Source of the DNA: Stenotrophomonas maltophilia
Lineage (GTDB): Bacteria > Pseudomonadota > Gammaproteobacteria > Xanthomonadales > Xanthomonadaceae
Length of the DNA: 64,000 nucleotides
Reading direction: 5' to 3'
Assembly: GCF_002138415.1 (NCBI RefSeq)
Contig: NZ_CP015612.1
Coordinates: 2,954,001-3,018,000, forward strand
The position numbers were made by a program, and so were the translations under genes. How positions within the stretch are numbered: position 1 is the stretch's first letter; the number at the start of each line of letters is the position of its first letter. Positions 1 to 10,900 of the stretch are shown here, one piece after another. Below the pieces are notes generated by a model. That model did not search any database. It had not been told where the DNA came from and saw only the letters and a list, made by a program, of their open reading frames with translations.

Positions 1-348
1 GTTGTAGGCCAGCGAGCCGGTACTGGTGCCCGATTCGGTCAGTGCGACCATTTCCAGCGGACGCAGGTTGGCCGGTTCGGCACGGGCGATGCGCGCCTGC
101 ACGTCATCGTCGCCGCGGTACTGGTTCATCAGGAAGCCCACCGTGCCCAGTTTCATGCCGAACACCGGCTTGCCCAGGTGCCCATGCCGGTGCAGGGTCT
201 GCAGCATGAAGCCATCGCCGCCCAGTGGGCACAGTACATCGGCCTGCTCGGGCGTGTAGTCGCCATAGCGCGACACCATGGCCGCGCGGGCCATCTGCGC
301 CGGCTCGGTGGTGCTGGCCAGGAAAGCGATGCGGGGGGAGTCGCTCAT
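1..348 (-). CDS. nadK: NAD kinase, N-terminal part (cut by window edge)
   Basis: ATP-dependent NAD kinase, the cytoplasmic enzyme that makes NADP from NAD. Only the first 116 codons are present; the gene runs off the left edge. The protein begins [12 protein letters not shown]. The glycine-rich catalytic motif [11 protein letters not shown] starts at residue 43, followed by [16 protein letters not shown], which is typical of proteobacterial NAD kinases. The reading frame is open to the edge, where it reaches SLAYN, probably the start of the conserved NE motif. It lies upstream of a repeat-filled gap and shares its strand with the NAD-glutamate dehydrogenase gene. Identification rests on motif recognition and is firm. 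Confidence 0.9.
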   Translation of the reverse strand, partial: MSDSPRIAFLASTTEPAQMARAAMVSRYGDYTPEQADVLCPLGGDGFMLQTLHRHGHLGKPVFGMKLGTVGFLMNQYRGDDDVQARIARAEPANLRPLEMVALTESGTSTGSLAYN

Positions 349-414
349 CGGTGGATCCGGGGGGTAACTGATGAAGAGCATAACCGAGCGCCGGGGGTTG
401 GACCGCGCGGAGCG

Positions 415-514
415 GATGACCGGCATATCCGCCGGGACCCGCCGTAAACCCGTCCCTGGGGGCTCGATCGCGCCATCCATGGCGCTCACGGTCCCGGCGG
501 ATATGCCGGTCATC
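415..514. repeat. Palindromic element with 52-nt core, copy 1
   Basis: A 24-bp perfect inverted repeat (415-438 against 491-514) encloses a 52-nt core (439-490). The core differs at 5 positions from the core of the element at 31227-31324, yet the arms of the two copies are unrelated in sequence apart from the inner gggac/gtccc. Inside the core, gcgccat-cc-atggcgc can fold into a second hairpin. The element sits between gdh and nadK. Function unknown; it could act as a transcription stop, a protein-binding site, or be a mobile repeat. Confidence 0.85.
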
Positions 515-577
515 CACCTGGCAGGTTCACAGCCGGCGTCGGGACAGGTGGTCGCAAAAGGCCAAAGGCAGAAACAG

Positions 578-603
578 AACGGCCCCGCTTTCGCGGGGCC
601 GTT
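578..603 (-). terminator. Candidate terminator downstream of gdh
   Basis: A perfect GC-rich hairpin, aacggccccg..cggggccgtt, with a short loop. Read on the minus strand it is followed by a T-rich run (gttctgtttc), so it could stop transcripts leaving the glutamate dehydrogenase gene about 130 nt after its stop codon. Confidence 0.6.
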
Positions 604-626
604 CCTCCAACTGCTGCAGATCAGGA

Positions 627-716
627 GCCCCCCTGAGTCAGGGGGGCGCGCCAACGGCGCGGGAGTCTGGGAGCATGGTTGGCATGGGGCCCACGGTTTG
701 CAGAGCAAACCGTGGG
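627..716. other. Two further perfect hairpins next to the gdh stop codon
   Basis: Stem 1 (627-647) is gcccccctga paired with tcaggggggc around one base. Stem 2 (690-716) is an 11-bp perfect stem, cccacggtttg with caaaccgtggg, around a 5-nt loop, ending 18 nt from the gdh stop codon. Neither has a T-run. They may protect the 3' end of the gdh mRNA or act together with the hairpin at 578-603. Confidence 0.5.
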
Positions 717-734
717 GCGTCAGCGCGAATGCGC

Positions 735-3700
735 TTACGCACCATGCGCTGCGAGCTGGCCCAGGCGCTGGACCGCGACCGAGACGGTCGGGTAGTCCAG
801 GGTCTTCTGCTCGGCCAGTTCGGCCAGCATCGCCAGGGTAAAGCGCAGGCTGTTGTCGTCGCGCCCCATCCATGCCGCCACCTTGGCTTCGGCACTGCCA
901 CCCTTGGTGCCCAGCACCTGGCCGGCCAGGTTGCGGTGGTTGGCGGCCAGTTCGTCACGCAGCACGCCACGTGCCACCGCGTGCCAACGGCCGTTGACCT
1001 CCAGCGCATCGACCTGCTCGAACAGCCACGGCAGCTGCAGGGCATCGCCCAGGCGGAAGTGGACCTTGGACACGTCCACCGGCTTCAGCTTGCGGGTACG
1101 GGCCAGTTCGATGATGTCGAACGCCGGCTCCAGGAAGTGCAGTTCGGCCAGCTGCTGTGCCAGTGCGGACGGCAGGCCCTTTTCCTTCCACTCGGCCACC
1201 AGGGCTTCGTAGGTCGGACGCTGCGAATCCGGCAGCACACCCGAGGCAACACGGATGTCGTTGAACGGACCCTGGTAGCGGTTGACCGCTTCGGTGATGC
1301 CCGGCATCGCGCCCGGGCGCGACAGCAGCCAGCGCACGAACGAGCGCTGCAGCTTCCAGATCACTTCCAGCGCGTCGATCTGCACCGACTCCGGCACCTT
1401 GCCGTCGAGCGCATCGATCTGCGCCCACAGCGCGCGTGCATCCAGCGTTTCGCGGCTGATGGTGTAGGCCTTGGCGACCTCGGCGATGGAACGGCCGGTG
1501 TCTTCCTGCATGCGCATCAGGAAGGTGGCGCCCATGCGGTTGATGGTCTGGTTGGTCACCGCCGTGGCGATGATTTCGCGCTTCAGGCGGTGACGCTCCA
1601 TCGCGTCGGCGTACTTCTTCTGCAGCGGGGTCGGGAAGTAGCGCTGCAGCTCCTTGGACAGGTACGGATCTTCCGGGATGTCCGAATCCAGCAGCTGGGC
1701 GAACGCCACCAGCTTGGAGTAGGACAGCAGCACCGACAGTTCCGGACGGGTCAGGCCCTGGCCGCGAGCCTTGCGCTGGGACAGCTCGGCGTCGGACGGC
1801 AGGAACTCGATCTGACGATCGAGCAGGCCCTGCTGTTCCAGGGTACGGATGAAGTGCTGCTTGGAACCCAGGCGCTTGACCGCCATCCGCTCCATCAGGC
1901 TCAGGGCCTGGTTCTGGCGGTAGTTGTCGTTGAGCACCAGCTCGGCGACTTCATCGGTCATCGAGGCCAGCAGCTTGTTGCGCTGCTCGACGGTCAGTTT
2001 CTTGGCCCGCACCACATCGTTGAGCAGGATCTTGATGTTGACTTCGTGGTCGGAGGTATCCACACCGGCCGAGTTGTCGATGAAGTCGGTGTTGAGCAGC
2101 ACGCCGGCCTGGGCGGCTTCGATGCGGCCCAGCTGGGTCATGCCCAGGTTGCCGCCCTCGCCCACCACCTTGCAGCGCAGCTCGCCACCATTCACGCGCA
2201 GCGCGTTGTTGGCGCGGTCGCCGACATCGCTGTGCTGCTCGCTGGCGGCCTTGACGTAGGTACCGATACCGCCGTTCCACAGCAGGTCGACCGGTGCCTT
2301 CAGGATCGCGCTCATCAGATCGTTCGGCGACAGCGCCTTGACGTTCTCGTCCAGGCCCAGCACTTCACGCACCTGCGGGGTGATCTCGATCGACTTCAGG
2401 CTGCGCGGGTACACGCCGCCGCCCTTGCTGATCAGCTTGGCATCGTAGTCCGCCCAGCTCGAACGCGGCACGGTGAACAGGCGCTCACGTTCGACGAACG
2501 TGGTGGCTGCGTCCGGGTTCGGGTCCAGGAAGATGTGGCGGTGATCGAATGCAGCGACCAGGCGGATGTGGCGCGACAGCAGCATGCCGTTGCCGAACAC
2601 GTCGCCGGACATGTCGCCGACGCCGACCGCGGTGAAGTCCTGGCTCTGGCTGTCACGGCCCAGCGCACGGAAGTGACGCTTGACCGACTCCCACGCACCG
2701 CGTGCGGTGATGCCCATGCCCTTGTGGTCGTAACCGACCGAACCACCGGAGGCGAAGGCATCGCCCATCCAGAAGCCGTGCGCGATGGCCAGGCCGTTGG
2801 CGATGTCGGAGAAGGTCGCAGTGCCCTTGTCGGCGGCCACCACCAGGTACGGATCGTCCATGTCATGGCGCACGACATCCACCGGCGGCACGATCTTGTT
2901 GTTGACGATGTTGTCGGTGATGTCCAGCAGGCCCTGGATGAACAGCTTGTAGCAGGCCACACCGTTGGCGAAGATCGCATCGCGGTCGCCGTTCACCGGC
3001 GGGGTCTTGGCGAAGAAGCCGCCCTTCGCGCCGACCGGCACGATGACGGTGTTCTTGACCATCTGCGCCTTCACCAGGCCCAGCACTTCGGTACGGAAGT
3101 CTTCACGACGGTCCGACCAGCGCAGGCCGCCACGGGCGACCGCGCCGAAGCGCAGGTGGGTACCTTCCACGCGCGGGCCGTAGACGAAGATTTCGCGGTA
3201 CGGGCGCGGCTTCGGCAGGTCCGGCACCAGCGCCGAATCGAACTTGAAGCTGATGACATGACCGTGCTGGCCGTTGGCATCGGTCTGGTAGTAGCTGGTA
3301 CGCAGGGTCGCGTCGATCACGCCCATGAACGAGCGCAGGATGCGGTCCTCGTCCAGGCTGGACACGCGGTCCATCAGCTTCAGCAGCGCATCGCGCGCGG
3401 CCTGCATCTGCGCGTCGCGGTCACCCTTGCGGGCGTCGACCACGGTCTTGAGCACCTTCAGGGTGGCGTCGTCGCCGGCAGCCAGCACATCGAAATGGGC
3501 CTTCAGCTGGGCCTGGCCGGCAGCGATGTCGTCCTTGCTCTCGTGGCCGGTAGCCGGATCGAAGCGTGCTTCGAACAGCTCGACCAGCAGGCGGGCCAGC
3601 AGCGGGTAGCGCGCGAAGGTGCCTTCCACGTAGGCCTGCGAGAACGGCACGCCGGTCTGCAGCAGGTACTTGCAGTAGCCGCGCAGCATGGCGACCTGGC

Positions 3701-5711
3701 GCCAGTGCAGGCCGGCAGCCAGCACCAGGCGGTTGAAGCCGTCGTTCTCGGCATCGCCGTGCCAGACGCGGGCGAAGGTCTCGCCGAAGGCTTCATCGAC
3801 ACTGGCGGCATCGATCGCGCCGGCGGTCGACTCGACCTCGAAGTCCTGCACATACACCGGGGCGTTGTCGACCGACAGGCGGTACGGACGCTCGGCGATC
3901 ACGCGCAGGCCCATGTTTTCCATCATCGGCAGCGCGTCCGACAGCGGAATGTCGTCCAGCTGGCGATACAGCTTCAGGCGCAGGCCATCGCCGCTTTCGC
4001 GCGGCACGGCCTGCAGGCTCAGGCGCAGGTCGTCCGGGCCGGTCAGGGCGTCGAGCTGGCTGACATCGTTGGCGGCAACCGCGGTGCTGTTGTCTTCGAT
4101 GTAGCCGGCCGGCAGCGCCTTGCCGATACGGGCGGCGATGCGCAGCCCTTCGGTCTCGCCGTGGCGGGTCACCAGCGCTTCGCGCAGGTCGTCCTGCCAG
4201 TTGCGCAGCACCTGGGCCAGCTTCTGCTCCAGTTCGGCGGTATCGACGTCGAGCATTTCGCCCGGCTTCGGGCGCACGATCAGGTGCACCTGGGCCAGCG
4301 GCGATTCGCCCAGCACCACCGAGCTGTCCACGTACTCACCGTGCAGCGCATCCTTCAGCATCGCTTCGATGCGCAGGCGCACGTCGGTGTTGAAGCGCTC
4401 ACGCGGCAGGTAGACCAGCGCGGAGATGAAACGGCTGTACTTGTCGCGGCGCAGGAACAGGCGGCTGCGCACGCGCTCCTGCAGGCCCAGCACGCCCATC
4501 GCGGTGCGGAACAGTTCGTCCTCGCTGGACTGGAACAGTTCTTCGCGCGGCAGGGTTTCCAGGATGTGGCGCAGGGCCTTGCCGCTGTGGCTGGCCGGGG
4601 CCAGGCCCGACTGCTTCATCACGTGCTCGTGGCGCTGGCGCACCAGCGGGATTTCCCACGGACGACGGTTGTAGGCACTGGAGGTGAACAGGCCAAGGAA
4701 GCGCTGCTCGCCGATGATCCTGCCCTTGGCGTCGAATTCCAGCACGCCGATGTAGTCCATGTAGCCGGCGCGGTGCACGCGCGAACGGGCATTGGTCTTG
4801 GTCAGGATCAGCGCGTCCTTCAGGCCGGACGTGGTGTTCAGACCCTGCGCGGCCAGCGTCTTGACCGGACGTGCGGCGGACTTGTCCTTGCCGCGCATCA
4901 GGCCCAGGCCGGTGTCGTTCAGCGGCGCCAGCACGTCTTCCTTGCCCTGCTTCTCAACGCGGTATTCGCGGTAGCCGAAGAAGGTGAAGTGGTTGTCGGC
5001 GGCCCAGCGCAGGAATTCCTGTGCTTCCTTGCGCGAGGCTGCGTCGACCGGAAGCTGGCGGCTGCCCAGGTCGTCGGCCAGTGCCAGCGCCTTGTCCTTC
5101 ATCGGCTGCCAGTCGCGCACGATCGCACGCACTTCGTCCAGCGCCTTGTTGATGGCCTGCTCGATGGCCGCCATGGCTTCGGCCGGCTGGCGGTCGATTT
5201 CCAACAGCATCACCGACTCGGCATCACCCTCGCCGACCTTGACCAGCTTGCCGGCCTTGTCGCGGGTGAAGCGCAGCACCGGATGGCCCAGCACGTGCAC
5301 GCCCACGCCCTGTTCGGCCAGCGACATGGTGACGGTGTCGACCAGGAACGGCATGTCGTCGTTGACGATCTGCAGCACGGTGTGCGGCGATTCCCAACCG
5401 TTGGCCTTCGCGGTCGGATTGAACACGCGGACGTTGGCCTTGCCGGCCTTGCGGGCACGGGCGAATTCCAGCGTCTCAGCCGCGAGCGCGGCCCACTCTT
5501 CAGCGCTGTGGTGCGGGAACTCGTCCGACTCCATGCGCTTGTAGAAGTCAGTGGCGAAGGCCACCGCTTCGGCCTGTGCGGCCGCGGGGTAACGCTTGCG
5601 CAATGCCGTGTACACCGGCTCCAGGGAGAAACCAGCGGTCACTGCGACCTCCGACTCTGCTGGTTTGGTCTTGTTTTTCACGGTCTTGGCTGCGGTTTTT
5701 TGCGGTTTCAT
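735..5711 (-). CDS. gdhB: NAD-specific glutamate dehydrogenase, large (180-kDa) type
   Basis: A 1658-residue enzyme of the large bacterial GDH family, which oxidatively deaminates glutamate to 2-oxoglutarate with NAD. The length fits the roughly 1600-residue class known from Pseudomonas and Streptomyces. The central catalytic region carries [22 protein letters not shown] and then [14 protein letters not shown]. The N-terminus ([19 protein letters not shown]) is Lys-rich. The start at 5711 is the first Met of the conserved frame; a possible -10 (TACAAT on the minus strand, 5748-5753) lies about 40 nt upstream. The gene is divergent from the TetR gene and is followed by three hairpins. The product feeds the TCA cycle, whose 2-oxoglutarate dehydrogenase genes lie further along. 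Symbol by family convention. Confidence 0.95.
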   Translation of the reverse strand: MKPQKTAAKTVKNKTKPAESEVAVTAGFSLEPVYTALRKRYPAAAQAEAVAFATDFYKRMESDEFPHHSAEEWAALAAETLEFARARKAGKANVRVFNPTAKANGWESPHTVLQIVNDDMPFLVDTVTMSLAEQGVGVHVLGHPVLRFTRDKAGKLVKVGEGDAESVMLLEIDRQPAEAMAAIEQAINKALDEVRAIVRDWQPMKDKALALADDLGSRQLPVDAASRKEAQEFLRWAADNHFTFFGYREYRVEKQGKEDVLAPLNDTGLGLMRGKDKSAARPVKTLAAQGLNTTSGLKDALILTKTNARSRVHRAGYMDYIGVLEFDAKGRIIGEQRFLGLFTSSAYNRRPWEIPLVRQRHEHVMKQSGLAPASHSGKALRHILETLPREELFQSSEDELFRTAMGVLGLQERVRSRLFLRRDKYSRFISALVYLPRERFNTDVRLRIEAMLKDALHGEYVDSSVVLGESPLAQVHLIVRPKPGEMLDVDTAELEQKLAQVLRNWQDDLREALVTRHGETEGLRIAARIGKALPAGYIEDNSTAVAANDVSQLDALTGPDDLRLSLQAVPRESGDGLRLKLYRQLDDIPLSDALPMMENMGLRVIAERPYRLSVDNAPVYVQDFEVESTAGAIDAASVDEAFGETFARVWHGDAENDGFNRLVLAAGLHWRQVAMLRGYCKYLLQTGVPFSQAYVEGTFARYPLLARLLVELFEARFDPATGHESKDDIAAGQAQLKAHFDVLAAGDDATLKVLKTVVDARKGDRDAQMQAARDALLKLMDRVSSLDEDRILRSFMGVIDATLRTSYYQTDANGQHGHVISFKFDSALVPDLPKPRPYREIFVYGPRVEGTHLRFGAVARGGLRWSDRREDFRTEVLGLVKAQMVKNTVIVPVGAKGGFFAKTPPVNGDRDAIFANGVACYKLFIQGLLDITDNIVNNKIVPPVDVVRHDMDDPYLVVAADKGTATFSDIANGLAIAHGFWMGDAFASGGSVGYDHKGMGITARGAWESVKRHFRALGRDSQSQDFTAVGVGDMSGDVFGNGMLLSRHIRLVAAFDHRHIFLDPNPDAATTFVERERLFTVPRSSWADYDAKLISKGGGVYPRSLKSIEITPQVREVLGLDENVKALSPNDLMSAILKAPVDLLWNGGIGTYVKAASEQHSDVGDRANNALRVNGGELRCKVVGEGGNLGMTQLGRIEAAQAGVLLNTDFIDNSAGVDTSDHEVNIKILLNDVVRAKKLTVEQRNKLLASMTDEVAELVLNDNYRQNQALSLMERMAVKRLGSKQHFIRTLEQQGLLDRQIEFLPSDAELSQRKARGQGLTRPELSVLLSYSKLVAFAQLLDSDIPEDPYLSKELQRYFPTPLQKKYADAMERHRLKREIIATAVTNQTINRMGATFLMRMQEDTGRSIAEVAKAYTISRETLDARALWAQIDALDGKVPESVQIDALEVIWKLQRSFVRWLLSRPGAMPGITEAVNRYQGPFNDIRVASGVLPDSQRPTYEALVAEWKEKGLPSALAQQLAELHFLEPAFDIIELARTRKLKPVDVSKVHFRLGDALQLPWLFEQVDALEVNGRWHAVARGVLRDELAANHRNLAGQVLGTKGGSAEAKVAAWMGRDDNSLRFTLAMLAELAEQKTLDYPTVSVAVQRLGQLAAHGA

Positions 5712-5926
5712 GGCAGAGCGATGCGCTTGCTCAGTTGGGAAAATGAAATTGTAGCCCTACCGCACGAAAAGGCCTTGCTGCAGGACGGAATAAGTAGATT
5801 CGGGTTTGCTGCGGTTTAGACGCCTATTCAGTTCGCACCGGTATGGTGCTGGCGCCCGCTTCAGCACTGCCGACAGGATCGGCAAAGCGTGTTACCGGAA
5901 GACACACGCAGCGACTCCGATTCGAT

Positions 5927-5954
5927 TCCACAATCCTGAACTGGACGGTATAGT
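5927..5954 (+). promoter_or_regulatory. Candidate promoter of the tetR-efflux operon
   Basis: TTCCAC-like -35 (5926-5931), a 17-bp spacer and TATAGT -10 (5949-5954). The -10 is embedded in a small dyad, ggac-ggtata-gtcc, a plausible TetR half-site pair. The predicted transcription start (about 5961) falls one base before the GTG start codon, so the mRNA would be nearly leaderless. Inferred from sequence only. Confidence 0.5.
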
Positions 5955-5961
5955 CCATCGC

Positions 5962-6618
5962 GTGAACCCGGCCTACCTCCCCGTTGCCCTCGATGCACGC
6001 GATGAGCGCGTGTTCGATGCCGTGCGCGAGCTGCTGGCCCAGCAGGGCATGCAGATGAGCATGGACGCGGTGGCCCAGCACGCCGGCTGCTCCAAGCAGA
6101 CCCTGTACTCGCGCTATGGCAGCAAGCAGGAACTGCTGCGGCGGGTGATGCAGCGCCATGTCGGCCACGCCACCGGCGCCATGGTTCGTGCACTCCGCAG
6201 TGACGACCTGCGTGCCAGCCTGCTCCAGTTCGCCACCGACTTCCTGGAGCATTTCAACCAACCGCACGTAGGACAGGCCTGTCGGTTGATCGCCGCCGAT
6301 GCGTCCCAGTTTCCCGAAGAGGCGCGTACGCTGTACCGGCATGGCGCCGGCGCACTGACGCTTCATCTTGCTGAATGGATTGAAACCGTTTGCATGCAAG
6401 GCCAGCTCCGGCATGACGACCCGCACTTCATGGCCGAACTGCTGCTGAGCATGATCGCCGGTCAGGATTTCGACAAACAGCGCTTCCATACCCCCCATCG
6501 CGATGACGCGCTGCTGCGTCGGCGCTGGGCAGAATTCTCCGTCGACAGCTTCCTGCGCGCGTTCGCGCCACAGCCGTCGGCGGCCCCGTCTACAAACCAA
6601 CCCCGGAGTTCCTCCTGA
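5962..6618 (+). CDS. TetR-family repressor of the adjacent RND efflux operon
   Basis: A 218-residue regulator with an N-terminal TetR DNA-binding domain: the helix-turn-helix runs through SMDAVAQHAGCSKQTLYSRYGSKQELL near residues 31-57, followed by a long helical ligand-binding C-terminal domain. I chose the GTG at 5962 because the protein then begins just before the first TetR helix; the frame stays open further upstream, but that extension overlaps the promoter and is not TetR-like. The stop overlaps the next ATG as TGATG, so it is translationally coupled to the adaptor gene. The arrangement suggests it represses its own operon. Inducer unknown. Confidence 0.88.
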   Translation: MNPAYLPVALDARDERVFDAVRELLAQQGMQMSMDAVAQHAGCSKQTLYSRYGSKQELLRRVMQRHVGHATGAMVRALRSDDLRASLLQFATDFLEHFNQPHVGQACRLIAADASQFPEEARTLYRHGAGALTLHLAEWIETVCMQGQLRHDDPHFMAELLLSMIAGQDFDKQRFHTPHRDDALLRRRWAEFSVDSFLRAFAPQPSAAPSTNQPRSSS

Positions 6619-7886
6619 TGATCGCCCCACTCCGCACCCTTGCCTTGACGTGCGCCGTTGCTGTCGCGCTGGCTGCCTGCAAGAAGCCGGAACAGCAGAC
6701 GCCCCCGCCGCCGGAGGTGGGCGTGATCGACGCCAAGCCGCAGACCCTGCCGCTGCAGCGTGAGCTGGTCGGCCGCCTGTCGCCGTTCCGCAGCGCCGAC
6801 GTGCGCGCGCGCGTGCCGGGCGTGCTGCTCAAGCGCGTCTACCAGGAGGGCTCACAGGTCAAGCAGGGCCAGACCCTGTTCCTGATTGACCCGGCGCCGC
6901 TGCGCGCCTCGCTCAACGCCTCCGAAGCACAGCTGGCCTCGGCCCGCGCGACCTACGCCAATGCCAAGGTCGCCGCAGACCGCGCACGTTCGCTCGCACC
7001 GCAGCAGTTCGTCTCCAAGTCCGACCTGGACAACGCCGAATCGGCCGAGCGCACCGCGCTGGCCGCGGTCAAGCAGGCCGAAGCAGCGGTGACCTCCTCG
7101 CGCATCAGCCTGGGCTACACCGAAGTGACCGCGCCGATCAGCGGCGTGGCCAACAAGCAGCAGGTCACCGAGGGTGCGCTGGTCGGTCAGGGCGATGTGA
7201 CCCTGCTGACCACCGTCGACCAGCTCGACCCGCTGTACGTGAACTTCTCGCTGAGCGTGGATGAGCTGACCCAGCTGCGTGCGCAGCAGGCCAAGGGCGC
7301 GCTGGCGCTGTCGGGTGACGGCAAGGCCACGGTCAACGTCAAGCTGGCCGACGGCACCACTTACAGCGAGCCGGGCACGCTGGACTTCTCTTCGACCACG
7401 GTCGACCCGGCCACCGGCGCGGTATCGCTTCGTGCGCTGCTGCCGAACCCGCAGCAGATCCTGCTGCCGGGTGCCTTCGTCAGCTTCCAGGCCAACCTGG
7501 GCGAGCGCAACAACGCTTACCTGGTGCCGCAGCAGGCGCTGCTGCGCGATACCACCGGCGGTTACGTGATGGTGGTCGGTGCCGACGGCAAGGTCGTACG
7601 CAAGAACGTGAAGACCGATGGCGCGCAGAACGGCAACTGGCTGGTCAGCGACGGCCTGGCCGCCGGCGACAAGGTGATCGTGGCCGGCGTGCAGAAGGTC
7701 AAGGAAGGTGCACCGGCGGTGGCCAAGCCGTGGACCCCGGGGCAGGACGCCAACGGCAAGCCGGCCGCAGGCGGCGCCGCTCCGGCGGGCACCGCACCGG
7801 CTGCTGGCAAGGCACCGGCCGACGCGGCCAAGCCCGAGCAGGCCGATGCGGCCAAGCCGGCCGCCACCGATTCGAACAAGCAGTAA
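6618..7886 (+). CDS. RND efflux periplasmic adaptor (membrane fusion) lipoprotein
   Basis: A 422-residue HlyD/AcrA-family adaptor. A lipoprotein signal ends in LAAC (Cys21). Next come the barrel-sandwich segment (RVPGVLLKRVYQEGSQVKQG), an alpha-hairpin rich in Ala/Gln (about residues 100-160) and the second lipoyl half (GYTEVTAPISGVANK). The C-terminal 50 or so residues form a low-complexity Ala/Pro/Lys/Gly tail absent from E. coli AcrA. It overlaps tetR by one base and lies 15 nt before the pump gene. The set resembles one of the Stenotrophomonas Sme systems that lack their own outer-membrane factor (SmeGH is my best guess), but I cannot assign it from sequence alone. Confidence 0.92.
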   Translation: MIAPLRTLALTCAVAVALAACKKPEQQTPPPPEVGVIDAKPQTLPLQRELVGRLSPFRSADVRARVPGVLLKRVYQEGSQVKQGQTLFLIDPAPLRASLNASEAQLASARATYANAKVAADRARSLAPQQFVSKSDLDNAESAERTALAAVKQAEAAVTSSRISLGYTEVTAPISGVANKQQVTEGALVGQGDVTLLTTVDQLDPLYVNFSLSVDELTQLRAQQAKGALALSGDGKATVNVKLADGTTYSEPGTLDFSSTTVDPATGAVSLRALLPNPQQILLPGAFVSFQANLGERNNAYLVPQQALLRDTTGGYVMVVGADGKVVRKNVKTDGAQNGNWLVSDGLAAGDKVIVAGVQKVKEGAPAVAKPWTPGQDANGKPAAGGAAPAGTAPAAGKAPADAAKPEQADAAKPAATDSNKQ

Positions 7887-7901
7887 CGGGACCCTTCCGT
7901 C

Positions 7902-10900
7902 ATGCCTAAATTTTTCATCGAACATCCAGTCTTCGCCTGGGTGGTTGCGATCCTGATCTCGCTCAGCGGCGTGATCGCGATCCTCAACCTGGGCGTGGAG
8001 TCCTATCCCAACATCGCCCCGCCGCAGGTCACCGTCTCGGCGACCTACCCGGGCGCCAGTGCGGACACCACCGAGAAATCGGTCACCCAGGTGATCGAGC
8101 AGCAGCTGACCGGTATCGATCACCTGCTGTACTTCAGCTCCTCATCGGCCTCCAACGGCCGCGCGCAGATCACGCTGACCTTCGAGACCGGTACCGATCC
8201 GGACATCGCCCAGGTGCAGGTGCAGAACAAGGTGTCGCTGGCCACGCCACGACTGCCTTCGGAAGTCACCCAGCAGGGCGTGGTGGTGGCCAAGGCCAAC
8301 GCCGGCTTCCTGATGGTGGTGGCCCTGCAGTCCGATACCCCGGCCATCAACCGTGACGCCCTGAACGACATCGTCGGTTCGCGCGTGCTCGACCAGGTCT
8401 CGCGTATCCCCGGCGTCGGCAGCACCCAGCAGTTCGGTTCCGAGTACGCCATGAACATCTGGCTGAACCCGGAAAAGATGCAGGGTTATGGCCTGTCGGC
8501 CAGCCAGGTGCTGGCCGCAGTGCGTGCGCAGAACGTGCAGTTCGCTGCCGGTGCGCTGGGTTCGGACCCGTCGCCGGAAGGCCAGCACTTCACCGCCACG
8601 GTCTCGGCCGAGGGCCGCTTCAGCTCGCCGCAGGAGTTCGAGAACATCATCCTGCGCGCCAACGCTGACGGCTCGCGCGTGTTGTTGAAGGACATCGCCC
8701 GCGTTGCCTTCGGTGCCAACAACTACGGCTTCGATACCCAGTACAACGGCAAGCCGACCGGCGCCTTCGCCATCCAGCTGCTGCCGGGCGCCAACGCCCT
8801 GAACGTGGCCGATGCGGTGCGCGGCAAGATGGACGAGCTGCAGCCCAGCTTCCCGTCCGGCGTCACCTGGTTCTCGCCGTACGACAGCACCACCTTCGTC
8901 AAGATCTCGATCCAGGAAGTGGTCAAGACACTGTTTGAAGCAGTGTTCCTGGTGTTCCTGGTGATGCTGATCTTCCTGCAGAACTTCCGCGCCACGCTGA
9001 TCCCGACCCTGGTCATCCCGGTGGCCCTGCTCGGCACCTTCCTGGGCATGTGGATGATCGGCTTCACGATCAACCAGCTGACCCTGTTCGCGATGGTGCT
9101 GGCGATCGGCATCGTGGTCGATGACGCGATCGTGGTGATCGAGAACGTCGAACGCATCATGACCGAGGAAGGCCTGGCGCCGAAGCCGGCCACGCAGAAG
9201 GCGATGACCCAGATCACCGGCGCGGTGGTGGCGATCACCGTCGTGCTGGCCGCGGTGTTCATCCCGTCCGCCCTGCAGGGCGGTGCCGCCGGTGAGATCT
9301 ACAAGCAGTTCGCGCTGACCATCGCCATCTCGATGGCATTCTCGGCGTTCCTGGCCCTGGGCTTCACCCCGGCGCTGTGCGCGACCTTCCTCAAGCCGAC
9401 GCACAACGACAACCCGAACATCATCTACCGTACCTTCAACAAGTACTACGACAAGATCAGCCACACCTATGTGGGCCACATCACCTCGGCGGTGCGCCAT
9501 GCGCCGCGCTGGATGATCCTGTTCGTGGTGCTGACCGCGCTGTGCGGCTTCCTGTTCACCCGCATGCCGGGCAGCTTCCTGCCGGAAGAAGACCAGGGCT
9601 ATGCGCTGGCGATCGTGCAGCTGCCACCAGGCTCGACCAAGGGCCAGACCAACGAAGTGTTCGCGCAGATGCGTGGCATCCTGGAAAAGCAGGATGGCTA
9701 TGAAGGCATGCTGCAGGTGGCCGGTTTCAGCTTCGTCGGTTCCGGCGAGAACGTCGGCATGGGCTTCATCCGCCTGAAGCCGTGGGAGGAACGCAAGTTC
9801 ACCGCGCCCGAGTTCATCCAGAACATGAACGGCGCGTTCTACGGCATCAAGGAAGCGCAGATCTTCGTGGTCAACCTGCCCACCGTGCAGGGCCTCGGCC
9901 AGTTCGGTGGCTTCGACATGTGGCTGCAGGACCGCAGTGGTGCCGGCTACGAACAGCTGACCCAGGCGCGCAACATCCTGCTGGGCAAGGCCGCGCAGAA
10001 GCCCGAAGCACTGGTCGGCGTGCGTCCGAACGGACTGGAAAACGCCCCGCAGCTGCAGCTGCACGTGGACCGCGTGCAGGCGCAGTCGATGGGCATGTCG
10101 GTGTCGGACGTGTACAGCACCATCCAGCTGATGCTGGCCCCGGTGTACGTCAACGACTTCTTCTACGAAGGCCGCATCAAGCGCGTGACCATGCAGGCCG
10201 ATGGCCCGTACCGCACCGGCCAGGAATCGCTGAAGAGCTTCTACAGCCCGTCCAGCCTGACCACCAATGCCGACGGCACCAACGCGATGATCCCGCTCAA
10301 CACGGTGGTCAAGTCCGAATGGGTGTCGGCACCGCCGTCGCTGAGCCGCTACAACGGCTACTCGGCGATCAACATCGTCGGCTCGCAGGCCCCGGGCACC
10401 AGCTCGGGTGAAGCGATGCAGACCATGGAGAGCATCGTCAACGACGACCTGCCGGCCGGCTTCGGCTACGACTGGTCCGGCATGTCCTACCAGGAAATCC
10501 TGGCCGGCAATGCCGCGACGCTGCTGCTGGTGCTGTCCATCGTGGTGGTGTTCCTGTGCCTTGCGGCCCTGTACGAAAGCTGGTCGATCCCGGTGGCGGT
10601 GCTGCTGGTCGTGCCGCTGGGCGTGCTGGGCGCACTGGGCCTGTCGATGCTGCGCGGCCTGCCCAACGATCTGTTCTTCAAGATCGGCCTGATCACCGTG
10701 ATCGGCCTGGCGGCGAAGAACGCGATCCTGATCGTGGAGTTCGCGGTGGAGCAGCGTGCAGCAGGCAAGAACCTGCGCGATGCCACCATCGAGGCGGCCC
10801 GCCTGCGCTTCCGCCCGATCCTGATGACCTCGTTCGCGTTCATCATGGGCGTGATCCCGATGGCGATCTCCACCGGCGCCGGCGCCAACTCCCGCCACGC

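Noticed and set aside
675..5819. A 1714-codon open frame on the plus strand opposite gdh
   Set aside because: It mirrors the gdh codons and its translation has no recognisable domain; long antisense frames are expected opposite GC-rich genes with strong third-position bias.
5806..5961. A 52-codon N-terminal extension of the TetR gene
   Set aside because: It overlaps the likely promoter and its residues are unlike the start of TetR proteins, which begins right after the GTG at 5962.
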